57,827 bases of DNA from Flavobacteriales bacterium (GTDB lineage Bacteria; Bacteroidota; Bacteroidia; Flavobacteriales_G; Salibacteraceae), in assembly GCA_018609045.1 (NCBI GenBank), contig JABAYK010000052.1, positions 1 to 57,827 of the forward strand, written 5' to 3'. The first letter of the stretch is position 1, and every line of letters starts with the position of its first letter. Both the position numbers and the translations under genes were made by a program. Positions 35,362 to 45,007 of this stretch are shown here, in pieces. The notes beneath the pieces are model-generated. The model made no database searches and was not told where the DNA came from. It was given only the letters and a program-made list of their open reading frames with translations.

Positions 35362-36038
35362 TGGTGTAATAATTTTCCGATTTGAGGAAATAAATTTTCT
35401 GCTTCTTGGTAACCTCTCGATAAAATATAAGCTTGGTCTTGAACAACCATCAACAAAGTAGGAAAACCAGTTACACCCATTTGTTGGGCTGCAGCAAAAT
35501 CATTTCTTGTGAGAGTTTTAAACTCATCGCTTTCAAATTTCTGTTTGAATTCTTCAAAATTTAAATTGAGTTTTTCGCAAACTGGCAAGTAAGATTCTAC
35601 CTTTTTGGGATCATCATTTTTTATGTAAAACACCTTTTGAACTTCGTGAAAGCCTTTTATTTTATCTGCTTCCATAGCTTCAAGTACTTTGTAAGCCCGG
35701 CATGAAGGTTCTGTGTCAAGAATAAAAGATTTGTCATCAAGTACTCCAAAGTTAAATTTCTCGCCTGAGCGTTTTTCTATTTCTACCCAATGTTCTCTTA
35801 AAAATTCGCTGAGTTGTTCATCCATAGGTTCAGTGCCATATGGTCTTAACCCACCTAAAATTATTTTAAAATCAACTTTGTTTTCGTATTGTTTTTCGAG
35901 CTTTTGCAATTCAGGAGCAAAGCCATAACACCAAGAACACATGGGGTCTCCAACATAAACAAAAAATGGTTTTTGGTTTTGAGCCATCATAGAAATAGAA
36001 ACTAAAACAGAAATAAATAAAACAAAGATTTTACGCAT
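35358..36038 (-). CDS. Exported DsbA-family thioredoxin-fold protein (FrnE-like)
   Basis: A 226-residue protein: signal peptide (SVLVSISMMAQ), then a DsbA/FrnE-type fold with active-site CSWC in GDPMCSWCYGFAPEL, and the cis-Pro region GVTGFPTLLMV near the C-terminus. Probably a periplasmic thiol oxidoreductase or isomerase. It is embedded in the CDP-sugar operon between DUF4105 (8 bp overlap) and the SDR gene (4 bp overlap), which is unexpected and suggests that its role is tied to envelope or secreted proteins made along with the sugar. Confidence 0.87.
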   Translation of the reverse strand: MRKIFVLFISVLVSISMMAQNQKPFFVYVGDPMCSWCYGFAPELQKLEKQYENKVDFKIILGGLRPYGTEPMDEQLSEFLREHWVEIEKRSGEKFNFGVLDDKSFILDTEPSCRAYKVLEAMEADKIKGFHEVQKVFYIKNDDPKKVESYLPVCEKLNLNFEEFKQKFESDEFKTLTRNDFAAAQQMGVTGFPTLLMVVQDQAYILSRGYQEAENLFPQIGKLLHQ

Positions 36039-37221
36039 TGTAAAGTCTTTTGGCCTTGTAATAAATTAGTAGCGAACGTAAACCAATTAATCCTGCCAAA
36101 GGCATGGCGGCGAAATGTAGATCTTGAGGTAAAAAATTCCAAAAGGCTATTAAAAGGCTAATAAATACACCAAATGCCAAAAAGAAATATTTAATCCAAG
36201 GTTTTTGATTTTCGTTTAAATTGAAAAATCCAGCAAAAAATAACAACGGACTTGCCCACAAAATATTTAGATTTTGAGCTGTTGCGTTATGGTCTGTTCC
36301 TAACCATAAAAAAGTTAGAAACAATCCGAAGAATCCAATAATGCCGAAATAAATCTTATCGAAAAGAATGTAGTTTTTTCTGTTTTTTACTTCCAAAAAT
36401 GAAATTACAAGCATTACCAAAAAGAAGAACCAAGTTAAGTTGGCAGGCTGCATGTAATATGGAAAACGATGTTCCATAGGAATTGACTGAAATAAAATTT
36501 GGGTTTCTTTTACCAAAGGTTTAACAGTGCCATTATCGTTGATGGTAGCTTGGTCAAAAGCGACCATTAGCTCATCTGGCAAAAACATGTCATCCCAATT
36601 GTTTGGAGTTACATCGCAAGGCAACCCCAAAGCCAAATCAATTCCGAAATCGCTCCAATCCATTTGAACCAAATACAAATCGAGCATAGTTCTAAAAGGA
36701 ACATCATTTTCTGGAGGCGTGCTGTTAAAAACAACATCTGTATTTACCGCTTCAACCAGTTTATCTCTAATTTTAGTTGAGCAATTGTTGTAGAAAAAAT
36801 CGTATAAATAGAATCTATTTTCAGGACGATTGTTGTCAATTAATAAATCGAAAAGTTTTTGTTTTTGGGCTTTGTTTAAATCTAAAACTTGTTCTAAAAG
36901 TTGCCTGTTTTCGTATACATAACTTTTGTAAAATCCTGTAAATATGCTCACTGACATCATGTAGTTGAGTTTGCCCATTACAAACTTGAAGTAGAAATCA
37001 TCGGTAAATTGAAAAGTTCCATAATTAAAAACCGCGTCAATACCAATTTTTGGGTCGTTTACGCGTATTGCTGAATGACCAAAAACAGAATATAAATCTG
37101 AACCTGGCCCGCATGTAATTAGGCTAATTTCCGCCTCAGGAGAAAGTTTAGCACCAGTTTGAGAAGAAACCTTAAAGGAAACAACTAAAAAAATAAATAG
37201 AATTAAAAGGAACTTTTTCAA
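36031..37221 (-). CDS. DUF4105 membrane protein (Lnb N-terminal-like periplasmic domain)
   Basis: A 396-residue protein. Signal peptide, then the DUF4105 domain (about 25-235): ISLITCGPGSDLYSVFGHSAIRV, a FNYGTF element, and YDFFYNNCSTKIRD, whose Cys and His are those of a papain-like (NlpC/P60-superfamily-like) fold. The C-terminal 150 residues hold four to five transmembrane helices with short loops. The role is unknown; a periplasmic peptidase or acyltransferase is possible. It overlaps the epimerase-like gene by 4 bp and the DsbA-like gene by 8 bp. Confidence 0.85.
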   Translation of the reverse strand: MKKFLLILFIFLVVSFKVSSQTGAKLSPEAEISLITCGPGSDLYSVFGHSAIRVNDPKIGIDAVFNYGTFQFTDDFYFKFVMGKLNYMMSVSIFTGFYKSYVYENRQLLEQVLDLNKAQKQKLFDLLIDNNRPENRFYLYDFFYNNCSTKIRDKLVEAVNTDVVFNSTPPENDVPFRTMLDLYLVQMDWSDFGIDLALGLPCDVTPNNWDDMFLPDELMVAFDQATINDNGTVKPLVKETQILFQSIPMEHRFPYYMQPANLTWFFFLVMLVISFLEVKNRKNYILFDKIYFGIIGFFGLFLTFLWLGTDHNATAQNLNILWASPLLFFAGFFNLNENQKPWIKYFFLAFGVFISLLIAFWNFLPQDLHFAAMPLAGLIGLRSLLIYYKAKRLYNA

Positions 37222-37763
37222 AAGTTAAATGGGCTTTTAAGGTTTGCTAAAGAGGGGAAATTTTTATCTCTATCTGAATTAATAGGATTTTCAACAGGCC
37301 AATTACAGCCAAAGGAATTCCACAATACACCTGCATCGTTTTGAGGTGAATGCACTGTAGATGTTAGGTAAACCATACAGGTATTGTCTTCTAAAACACA
37401 AAACCCATGCGCTACACCTTTGGGTAAATAAACAGCTTTGTAATTGTCCCCTGATAATTCAACTTGGGCAAATTTCCCATAAGTTGGGGAGCCAACTCGT
37501 ATGTCTAGAATTATGTCGACTAATTTTCCTGATGAGCAATAAATAAGCTTTGCATGGTCATCTGGTGGATTTTGAAAGTGCATTCCTCTAACTACACCTT
37601 TTTGGTTTATTGAATAAAAGCTTTCGCGAAATTCAGATTCCAAACCCCATTTCTCCAAAGTGTTTTTGTGATAAGGTTTTACAAATACACCTCTGTCGTC
37701 AGCCAAATGAAACATTTCAATTTCGTAAACTCCGGGAATGTTGGTTTCTTGTAATGACTTCAT
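37218..37763 (-). CDS. dTDP-4-dehydrorhamnose 3,5-epimerase-like protein (RmlC cupin)
   Basis: A 181-residue cupin of the RmlC family: DDRGVFVKPYH, VVRGMHFQNPP with the catalytic His62, DIILDIRVGSPTYGKF, LPKGVAHGFCVLEDN and VLWNSFGCNWP. The stretch where RmlC enzymes carry a catalytic Tyr (usually written xYYxP) reads STVHSPQ here, so full 3,5-epimerase activity is uncertain; a 3- or 5-epimerase or isomerase acting on a CDP-keto sugar is likely in this setting. It shares one base with the stop of rfbG (TAATG). Confidence 0.85.
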   Translation of the reverse strand: MKSLQETNIPGVYEIEMFHLADDRGVFVKPYHKNTLEKWGLESEFRESFYSINQKGVVRGMHFQNPPDDHAKLIYCSSGKLVDIILDIRVGSPTYGKFAQVELSGDNYKAVYLPKGVAHGFCVLEDNTCMVYLTSTVHSPQNDAGVLWNSFGCNWPVENPINSDRDKNFPSLANLKSPFNF

Positions 37764-38845
37764 TAGGCAGGAGTAGCTAAAAATTCTTCAATTTGATTTA
37801 GGGTATATTCAGCCGGATTTGGCTTTGCATTTTTATACCATTCAATGGTTTTTTGAATTGCAGTTTCGGCTTGGTATTGAGGTTTCCATCCCAATTGGGT
37901 TTTGGCTTTTTCAATATCTAGTTTTAGCAAACCTGCTTCATGTAATTTATTGGTAATTTTTGGGAAAGAAGCTTCTCCATGTCCCCAACTTTTAATGGCA
38001 ATTTCAACCAATTCTTTCACTGTATTTACATCTTCAGTTTCAGGACCAAAGTTGAAAGCTTCAGAATATTTTTTAGGTTCTTCTTGAAGTTTAGCACCCA
38101 ACAACAAATATCCATATAACGGGTCTAAAACATGTTGCCAAGGTCTAACTGCATTTGGGTTTCTTACTGAAATTGGTTGGTTATTTTCCAATGATTTAAC
38201 ACAATCAGGAATAATTCTGTTTTCGGCCATATCGCCTCCACCAATTACATTTCCTGACCTTACGGTAGAAATACCTTGTTGGTGTTCTTCAAAATTATCG
38301 AGATTAAAAAAAGATTTTTGGTAAGAATTGATAGTGATATCAGCAGCAGCTTTTGAGTTGGAGTAGGGGTCGTAACCGCCAAGTTGGTCTGTTTCTTTGT
38401 AGGGCGTATCTCTCTCAAAATTCCAATATACTTTATCGGTTGTAATGATAATTGAGTTACATGGTTTGTTGAGTTTTCTCAAGCCTTCCAAAACATGAAT
38501 TGTTCCCATTACATTGGTTTGGTAGGTTTCTACCGGGGCTTTGTAAGAATCAATTACCAAAGCTTGCGCAGCCATGTGAATTACAAAATCAGGCTGAAAA
38601 TCAACCATTGATTTTATTAAAGTTTCTTGGTTACGGATATCATCAATTTGCGAATCGCAAAAATTGTCTCCATTGATTTGATGATATAAATCGTTTTGAT
38701 GAACAGGTGCTAAAGAATAGCCTTTAACAATGGCACCCAATTGATGCAGCATTAACAACAACCAACTTCCTTTAAAACCTGTGTGACCAGTTAAAAAAAC
38801 TTTTTTGCCTTGGTAGGCTTTTTTGAGTAAATCGGTTTTTACCAT
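37763..38845 (-). CDS. rfbG: CDP-glucose 4,6-dehydratase
   Basis: About 360 residues from the ATG at 38845, preferred to a GTG at 38872 because it lies close to the conserved core KKVFLTGHTGFKGSW (NAD-binding, with the TGHTGFKGSW form typical of RfbG). Other family motifs: HMAAQALV, ITTDKVYWN, YDPYSNSKAAAD (YxxxK-type pair), RSGNVIGGGD and RPWQHVLDPLYGY. It converts CDP-glucose to CDP-4-keto-6-deoxyglucose. It overlaps rfbF by 7 bp, so the first two steps of the pathway are co-translated. Confidence 0.95.
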   Translation of the reverse strand: MVKTDLLKKAYQGKKVFLTGHTGFKGSWLLLMLHQLGAIVKGYSLAPVHQNDLYHQINGDNFCDSQIDDIRNQETLIKSMVDFQPDFVIHMAAQALVIDSYKAPVETYQTNVMGTIHVLEGLRKLNKPCNSIIITTDKVYWNFERDTPYKETDQLGGYDPYSNSKAAADITINSYQKSFFNLDNFEEHQQGISTVRSGNVIGGGDMAENRIIPDCVKSLENNQPISVRNPNAVRPWQHVLDPLYGYLLLGAKLQEEPKKYSEAFNFGPETEDVNTVKELVEIAIKSWGHGEASFPKITNKLHEAGLLKLDIEKAKTQLGWKPQYQAETAIQKTIEWYKNAKPNPAEYTLNQIEEFLATPA

Positions 38846-39612
38846 TTTTTCCAAGCTGGTTCGGTTTCCCACATTTCGTTAAGTACTTCGTTGTCTCTCA
38901 AAGTATCCATGCATTTCCAAAAACCTCTGAATTTGTATGCAGCCAATTTTCCGTCTTTGGCTAAATCTTCTAGAGGTTGGCGTTCCCACATAATTTTATC
39001 TGCATCAGCATGCAAGTAATTGAAAACTTCAGGCTTTAGAATAAAAAAGCCTCCATTTATCCAACCGCCATCGTTTTTAGGTTTCTCCATAAAGGTCCTT
39101 ACAATGTTGTTTTCGTCAACATCCATCAAACCAAAACGAGAACCAGGTTGAACTATAGTCATGGTGCAAATTGCACCAGTTTCTTTGTGGAATTTAAGTT
39201 GTTCGTGCATGTCAATGTCACACAAACCATCACCATAAGTTAGCATAAAGTCCTCGTTTCCAACGTAATCTTTAACCCTTCTGAGTCTTCCTGCAGTCAT
39301 GGTTTCTAAACCAGTATCTACCAAAGTAACTTTAAACGATTCGGCTTTTGAAGTATGAACATCAATTTGATTGGTGGCCAAATCGATGGTTACATCTGCA
39401 TTGTGAATGAAGTAGTTGTAAAAATATTCTTTGATTACATAGCCTTTGTAGCCTAAACAAATGATAAATTCTTTGTGGCCATAAGCTTCGTATAACTTTA
39501 AAATGTGCCACAAAATGGGTTTGCCGCCAATTTCAACCATGGGTTTTGGTTTTAAATGCGACTCTTCAGAAATTCTAGTTCCTTTTCCTCCAGCAAATAT
39601 TACAACCTTCAT
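38839..39612 (-). CDS. rfbF: Glucose-1-phosphate cytidylyltransferase
   Basis: A 257-residue nucleotidyltransferase from the ATG at 39612; the longer reading to 39636 begins with a His/Lys-rich tail and is not favoured. Motifs: FAGGKGTRISEE at the N-terminus, LKPKPMVEIGGKPILWHI, TYGDGLCDID with the metal Asp, and the C-terminal WECMD-type RGFWKCMDTLRD. It makes CDP-glucose from glucose-1-phosphate and CTP. It opens the seven-gene operon for a CDP-deoxysugar. Confidence 0.95.
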   Translation of the reverse strand: MKVVIFAGGKGTRISEESHLKPKPMVEIGGKPILWHILKLYEAYGHKEFIICLGYKGYVIKEYFYNYFIHNADVTIDLATNQIDVHTSKAESFKVTLVDTGLETMTAGRLRRVKDYVGNEDFMLTYGDGLCDIDMHEQLKFHKETGAICTMTIVQPGSRFGLMDVDENNIVRTFMEKPKNDGGWINGGFFILKPEVFNYLHADADKIMWERQPLEDLAKDGKLAAYKFRGFWKCMDTLRDNEVLNEMWETEPAWKKW

Positions 39613-39705
39613 GCAATGCTTTTTTCGATGAGTCACAAAAATAGCAATTGAGGTGTTGCAAGATGTTTGAAAATGTTAATTTGTGGGGAATTTTTGAAAA
39701 CTATT

Positions 39706-40242
39706 TTAAATTTTTACATAATGTAATTGTACCAAACCAGATTCAAAATGTTTACTTGGCATTGCCTTTAATTTTAGTGGATTTATGCCGCCTTTAAATA
39801 GTCTTTTCCCATCGCCTAAAATTGTTGGAATGACAGAAATAATGTATTCATCGATGAGGTTTTTTTCCATTAAAAGTTTTACGATTTCGCCACCTCCATC
39901 ACAATAAATGTGTTTGCCTTTTTCTTTTTTTAGCGTAATGATAAGTTCCTCAAGGTCACCATTGAAAAAAGTAACTCCATCTTTATTAGGTAAATCTTGC
40001 CTTGTAATAACATAGCATTTGTGTTGCTTGGCTTGTGGAAAATCACCACCAGTTAATTTTAAAACAACTTCGTAGGTTTTGCGCCCAACAATATATGTAT
40101 CCACCTGGTTATTGAAATCTACATAACCATAGTCTTCTTTGCCATTTTGCACTATTGATAACCAAGAAAGGTCATCATCGTGGGTGGCAATAAACCCATC
40201 TAAACTCATGCTGATGTAGAGAATTACTTTTCTGTTGCTCAT
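39706..40242 (-). CDS. Dihydrofolate reductase-like / RibD C-terminal domain protein
   Basis: A 178-residue protein with the RibD_C/DHFR fold: VILYISMSLDGFIA at the N-terminus, DTYIVGRKTYEV, a CDGGGEIVKLLM cofactor-binding helix and IISVIPTILGDGKRLF. The family includes YyaP/YwjB-type reductases using NADPH; the substrate is unknown. It stands alone on the minus strand between the CDP-sugar operon and an intergenic repeat. Confidence 0.87.
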   Translation of the reverse strand: MSNRKVILYISMSLDGFIATHDDDLSWLSIVQNGKEDYGYVDFNNQVDTYIVGRKTYEVVLKLTGGDFPQAKQHKCYVITRQDLPNKDGVTFFNGDLEELIITLKKEKGKHIYCDGGGEIVKLLMEKNLIDEYIISVIPTILGDGKRLFKGGINPLKLKAMPSKHFESGLVQLHYVKI

Positions 40243-40325
40243 TTTCCAAAGGAAGCATTTTTTTTGTTCGATTATAGGGACTTTTCGTTTCGGAGTTGCC
40301 TAACTCTGAGTGACGTTGCTATTCT

Positions 40326-40452
40326 CATTTCGACCATTTGTTTTTGCGTGCCTTAAAACAAAGCTCAATGTGAGAGTGGCTTTTTCAACTAAAAAGATTT
40401 CTCATTCAATACAAAACATTGGGCATGTTTTGTTTTTAATTTCGAAATGACA
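40326..40452. repeat. Short mobile-like palindromic element, copy B
   Basis: Terminal words CATTTCGA (40326-40333) and TCGAAATG (40442-40449) are inverted. Inside lies a perfect 8-bp hairpin CAAAACAT-TGGGC-ATGTTTTG (40412-40432), followed by a T-run. On the minus strand 40452-40395 reads TGTCATTT-hairpin-AATGAGAAATCT, the same frame as the copy at 9549-9586. It fills most of the 254-bp gap between the DHFR-like gene and the ABC-F gene. No ORF. Confidence 0.55.
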
Positions 40453-40496
40453 AAAAAAGATACTTAAGTAATCAGAGCCCAAGAAAATCCTAAAAT

Positions 40497-42131
<1,635 letters not shown>

Positions 42132-42207
42132 TTATTTATGATTTGCCTTTTTTGAAAGGCGGCGCGAAATTACAGAAAACAAAACTTTTAAGAGGTATAA
42201 AAGGCAA

Positions 42208-42924
42208 TTAAAATCTCCAGCCTAAATTGAAGCCAATTCTAAATTTATAAGGGTTTTCGAAAAAGATATCTAACTCGGGAGGAGTAATAACCTTGGTGGA
42301 GCTTGTGGGAGTTACCAAGGTGTATTTATTGTCTTTGTAGCCAAAACCCATGTAGCCATCTGTTACAAAATTGCCAAGCTTTAATTGCAACCCAAAATCT
42401 AACGTGTAATCTAAAAGGCTAAACTGGTAATAATTACCAAATTGATTTGCCGATTTGGTAGTTACTTTGGCTTGGGCATAAGAAACATGAGGACTGATGA
42501 AAAAACCAGTAATGCCTTGTGGATTATCTCTAAAACCGAGGTTGTATAAAAACCTATTAAATACATATAACCTATAACCAGCCTGAACTCTGTATCCATT
42601 TACAATGTAAAAATCAGCATTGGTTGTGGTATCTATAACTTCATCGAAAAACGGACTTTTAAACAAATATGAAGCTCCAACTTCTACACTTTGATTTTTC
42701 CCTACTTGATATTCAGCCAATAATTTTGCCTCGCCAACCACAAAAAAGGTAGCCAAAGCAGGCCCTGTTAATAGGCTAATTGGGTTGGTTTTGATAAAGA
42801 GTTGTTTCGAGTTTTTTACCTCACTCATCAACGAATCCATATTCATGGGTTTTATCTCTCTTTGTTGCCCAAAAGCCAAAGTGAAAAAGCCAAAACAGAA
42901 AACAAAACCTATTAATTTTTTCAT
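42208..42924 (-). CDS. Exported outer-membrane barrel-like protein (DUF3575-like)
   Basis: A 238-residue protein with signal peptide (FGFFTLAFGQ). The mature part has NPISLLTGPALATFF, a KLLAEYQVGKNQSVEVGASYL strand, YRVQAGYRLYVFNR and several more alternating strands ending in FRIGFNLGWRF, a typical barrel end. It looks like DUF3575-type small outer-membrane proteins. Function unknown. It overlaps the 3' end of tsaD by 4 bp (ATGA type) and so is co-translated with it. Confidence 0.75.
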   Translation of the reverse strand: MKKLIGFVFCFGFFTLAFGQQREIKPMNMDSLMSEVKNSKQLFIKTNPISLLTGPALATFFVVGEAKLLAEYQVGKNQSVEVGASYLFKSPFFDEVIDTTTNADFYIVNGYRVQAGYRLYVFNRFLYNLGFRDNPQGITGFFISPHVSYAQAKVTTKSANQFGNYYQFSLLDYTLDFGLQLKLGNFVTDGYMGFGYKDNKYTLVTPTSSTKVITPPELDIFFENPYKFRIGFNLGWRF

Positions 42925-43940
42925 ACCGCGAGCCTAGCTGTTGGTTTAGAAGATAAACTTGCCAAGTGATTGTTTTGAAAAAGTTGTAACCCAGCAATAC
43001 CTACCATGGCAGCATTATCGGTACAATATTCAAACTTCGGAATAAATGTTTTTACGCCTAGCTTTTTTCCTAAAGTTTTTAAAGAACTACGCAAATGAGA
43101 ATTGGCCGAAACTCCACCCGCAATAGCAAGGTTTTTTGTTTGGTATTTTTTTTCAGCAAGGGTAAGTTTATCCAGTAAAATTTTCACCAAATGATGTTGT
43201 AATGAGGCACAAATATCCTCAAGGTTTTCTTTGATAAAATTTGGGTTTTCTTTTACTTGTTTTTGCAGAAAATACAAAACAGAAGTTTTAATGCCACTGA
43301 AACTAAATTCATATTTCCCAACATCTGGGGTTGGCCATTTAAAGGCATTAGGATTTCCGTTTTGTGCATATTTATCAATTAAAGGTCCGCCAGGGTATGG
43401 AAGACCTAAGAGCTTTGCTGCTTTGTCATAAGCTTCGCCCACTGCATCGTCTATAGTTTGGCCAATTAATTCAAAGTTGGTTGCAGATTTTACCAAAACC
43501 AATTGAGTATGTCCTCCAGAAACAGTTAAACAGATAAAAGGAAAATCAGGATATTCATCATTTTCATTTTTGATAAAATGAGCCAAAATATGGGCTTGCA
43601 TGTGGTTAACCTCAATTAGCGGAATATTTAATCCCCAAGCCAATCCTTTGGCAAATGAGCTACCAACCAATAAGGAGCCTAATAACCCCGGGCCTTTTGT
43701 AAAAGCAATGGCAGATAATTGGCTTAATTCAATTTGTGCTTTTTGCAACGCTTGATGCACCACAGGTAAAATATTTGCCTGATGGGCTCTGCTAGCCAAC
43801 TCTGGCACAACACCACCATATTGCTCATGAATTTTTTGACCAGCTACCAAGTTGCTTAAAACAACGTTGTTACTAAGCACTGCAGCAGATGTATCATCAC
43901 AAGAAGATTCTATAGCCAGTATTAAATTTGGTTTGCTCAA
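42921..43940 (-). CDS. tsaD: tRNA N6-adenosine threonylcarbamoyltransferase
   Basis: A 339-residue TsaD of normal length: AIESSCDDTSAAVL start, KGPGLLGSLLVG, the metal-binding HMQAH (VNHMQAHILAHF), LTVSGGHTQLV, DDAVGEAYDKAAKLLG, IAGGVSANSHLR and the late TDNAAMVGIAG. It transfers threonylcarbamoyl to A37 of ANN-decoding tRNAs together with TsaB/TsaE. The start is TTG at 43940; no in-frame ATG lies nearby and the conserved start follows. Divergent from tamB. Confidence 0.97.
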   Translation of the reverse strand: MSKPNLILAIESSCDDTSAAVLSNNVVLSNLVAGQKIHEQYGGVVPELASRAHQANILPVVHQALQKAQIELSQLSAIAFTKGPGLLGSLLVGSSFAKGLAWGLNIPLIEVNHMQAHILAHFIKNENDEYPDFPFICLTVSGGHTQLVLVKSATNFELIGQTIDDAVGEAYDKAAKLLGLPYPGGPLIDKYAQNGNPNAFKWPTPDVGKYEFSFSGIKTSVLYFLQKQVKENPNFIKENLEDICASLQHHLVKILLDKLTLAEKKYQTKNLAIAGGVSANSHLRSSLKTLGKKLGVKTFIPKFEYCTDNAAMVGIAGLQLFQNNHLASLSSKPTARLAV

Positions 43941-44026
43941 ACAACGTAATTTTGAAGGATTAAAATCAATTAGAAACCAAAAGCGAAAGTATCAAAAAAG
44001 GACTTAAATATTTTTTAATTTTTTTA

Positions 44027-45007
44027 TTGCTTTTGTTGCTATTTTTAATTGGTACTAGCCAGTTGCTAAGGCTTTCATCAGTGCAAACATATATTGGAGA
44101 AAAGGCAACTTCTTGGGTAAATAATAAGTTTAAAACTGAAATTTCAGTTGGGAATCTTGATTTGATTTTCCCTTTTCAATTTAACTTTCACAACACTCTA
44201 ATTTTAGACCATAAGCGGGATACTTTGCTTTATGCACAAAATTTAAAATTAGGTCTATTAGATTTTGATAGAGATTTTTCAGAGTTTAATATTAATTACC
44301 TTACAATTGATGATGCAAGTTTTAATTTAATTCATTATCAGGAAGATAGCCTAAATAACTTGAGTATTTTTCTCAGTAAGTTTAGTTCTGACAGTAATAC
44401 TGGTGAAACAGAAATTCCTGTTATTTATGTTGGTGATTTAAAATTAGAAAGTCTAAAATTTAAATACCATAATTTTTTAAAATCTCCGGTAGACTCAATC
44501 ATAGATTTTAATCATTTAGAAACCGCAATAAATTTAAACCTTGTTAATGCAAACTACGAAAATGAAATATTGGTTACTCAGGTTAAGAAACTAGAATTAA
44601 AAGAAAAATCGGGGTTTGAAGTTTCTGAGTTTAATGGAGAGCTTTTCTTAAACAGTACCAAATTATATTTTAGAGATTTACATTTAAAAACACCTAATTC
44701 TAATCTTGCCGGAAACTTCAAAATATTACATGCAAACTGGGCCAACTACTCCAATTTTATAGAAGATGTTCCCCTTAATTTTTTCATCAAAAAGAACTCT
44801 AACCTAAGTTTTATAGACATTGGATATTTCGCTTCAACCTTTTATGGTAAGCCATTTAATGTAAAGCTAAATGGGCAATTGAATGGTACTATAGATAAGA
44901 TTCAAACACAAAATTTTTATTGTGCTTTTGGAGATCGTAGTTTTTTTAAGGCCAATTTAAAAATGCTTGGGCTACCAAATATTTTTAGTACTTATTTCAA
45001 TTCCTAA
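44027..45007 (+). CDS. tamB: TamB/AsmA-like translocation module, N-terminal fragment (gene frameshifted)
   Basis: First part of a large TamB-type protein: an N-terminal membrane helix (LLLLFLIG), then AsmA-like repeating beta strands (ISVGNLDLIFPFQFNFHNTLILDHKRDTLLYA is the typical opening; here quoted in part: FNFHNTLILDHKRDTL). The frame runs open upstream to 43964 without an ATG, so the true start is uncertain (TTG at 44027, or upstream if another frameshift exists). It stops at 45007, where the downstream frame (+1) takes over. The repair would be loss of one T near 45001. See the next entry for function. Confidence 0.82.
   Translation: MLLLLFLIGTSQLLRLSSVQTYIGEKATSWVNNKFKTEISVGNLDLIFPFQFNFHNTLILDHKRDTLLYAQNLKLGLLDFDRDFSEFNINYLTIDDASFNLIHYQEDSLNNLSIFLSKFSSDSNTGETEIPVIYVGDLKLESLKFKYHNFLKSPVDSIIDFNHLETAINLNLVNANYENEILVTQVKKLELKEKSGFEVSEFNGELFLNSTKLYFRDLHLKTPNSNLAGNFKILHANWANYSNFIEDVPLNFFIKKNSNLSFIDIGYFASTFYGKPFNVKLNGQLNGTIDKIQTQNFYCAFGDRSFFKANLKMLGLPNIFSTYFNS

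Noticed and set aside
42145..42160. GCCTTT-TTTG-AAAGGC hairpin between the ABC-F gene and the barrel gene as terminator
   Set aside because: Only a 6-bp stem and no following T-run on either strand at the right place; too weak to call.
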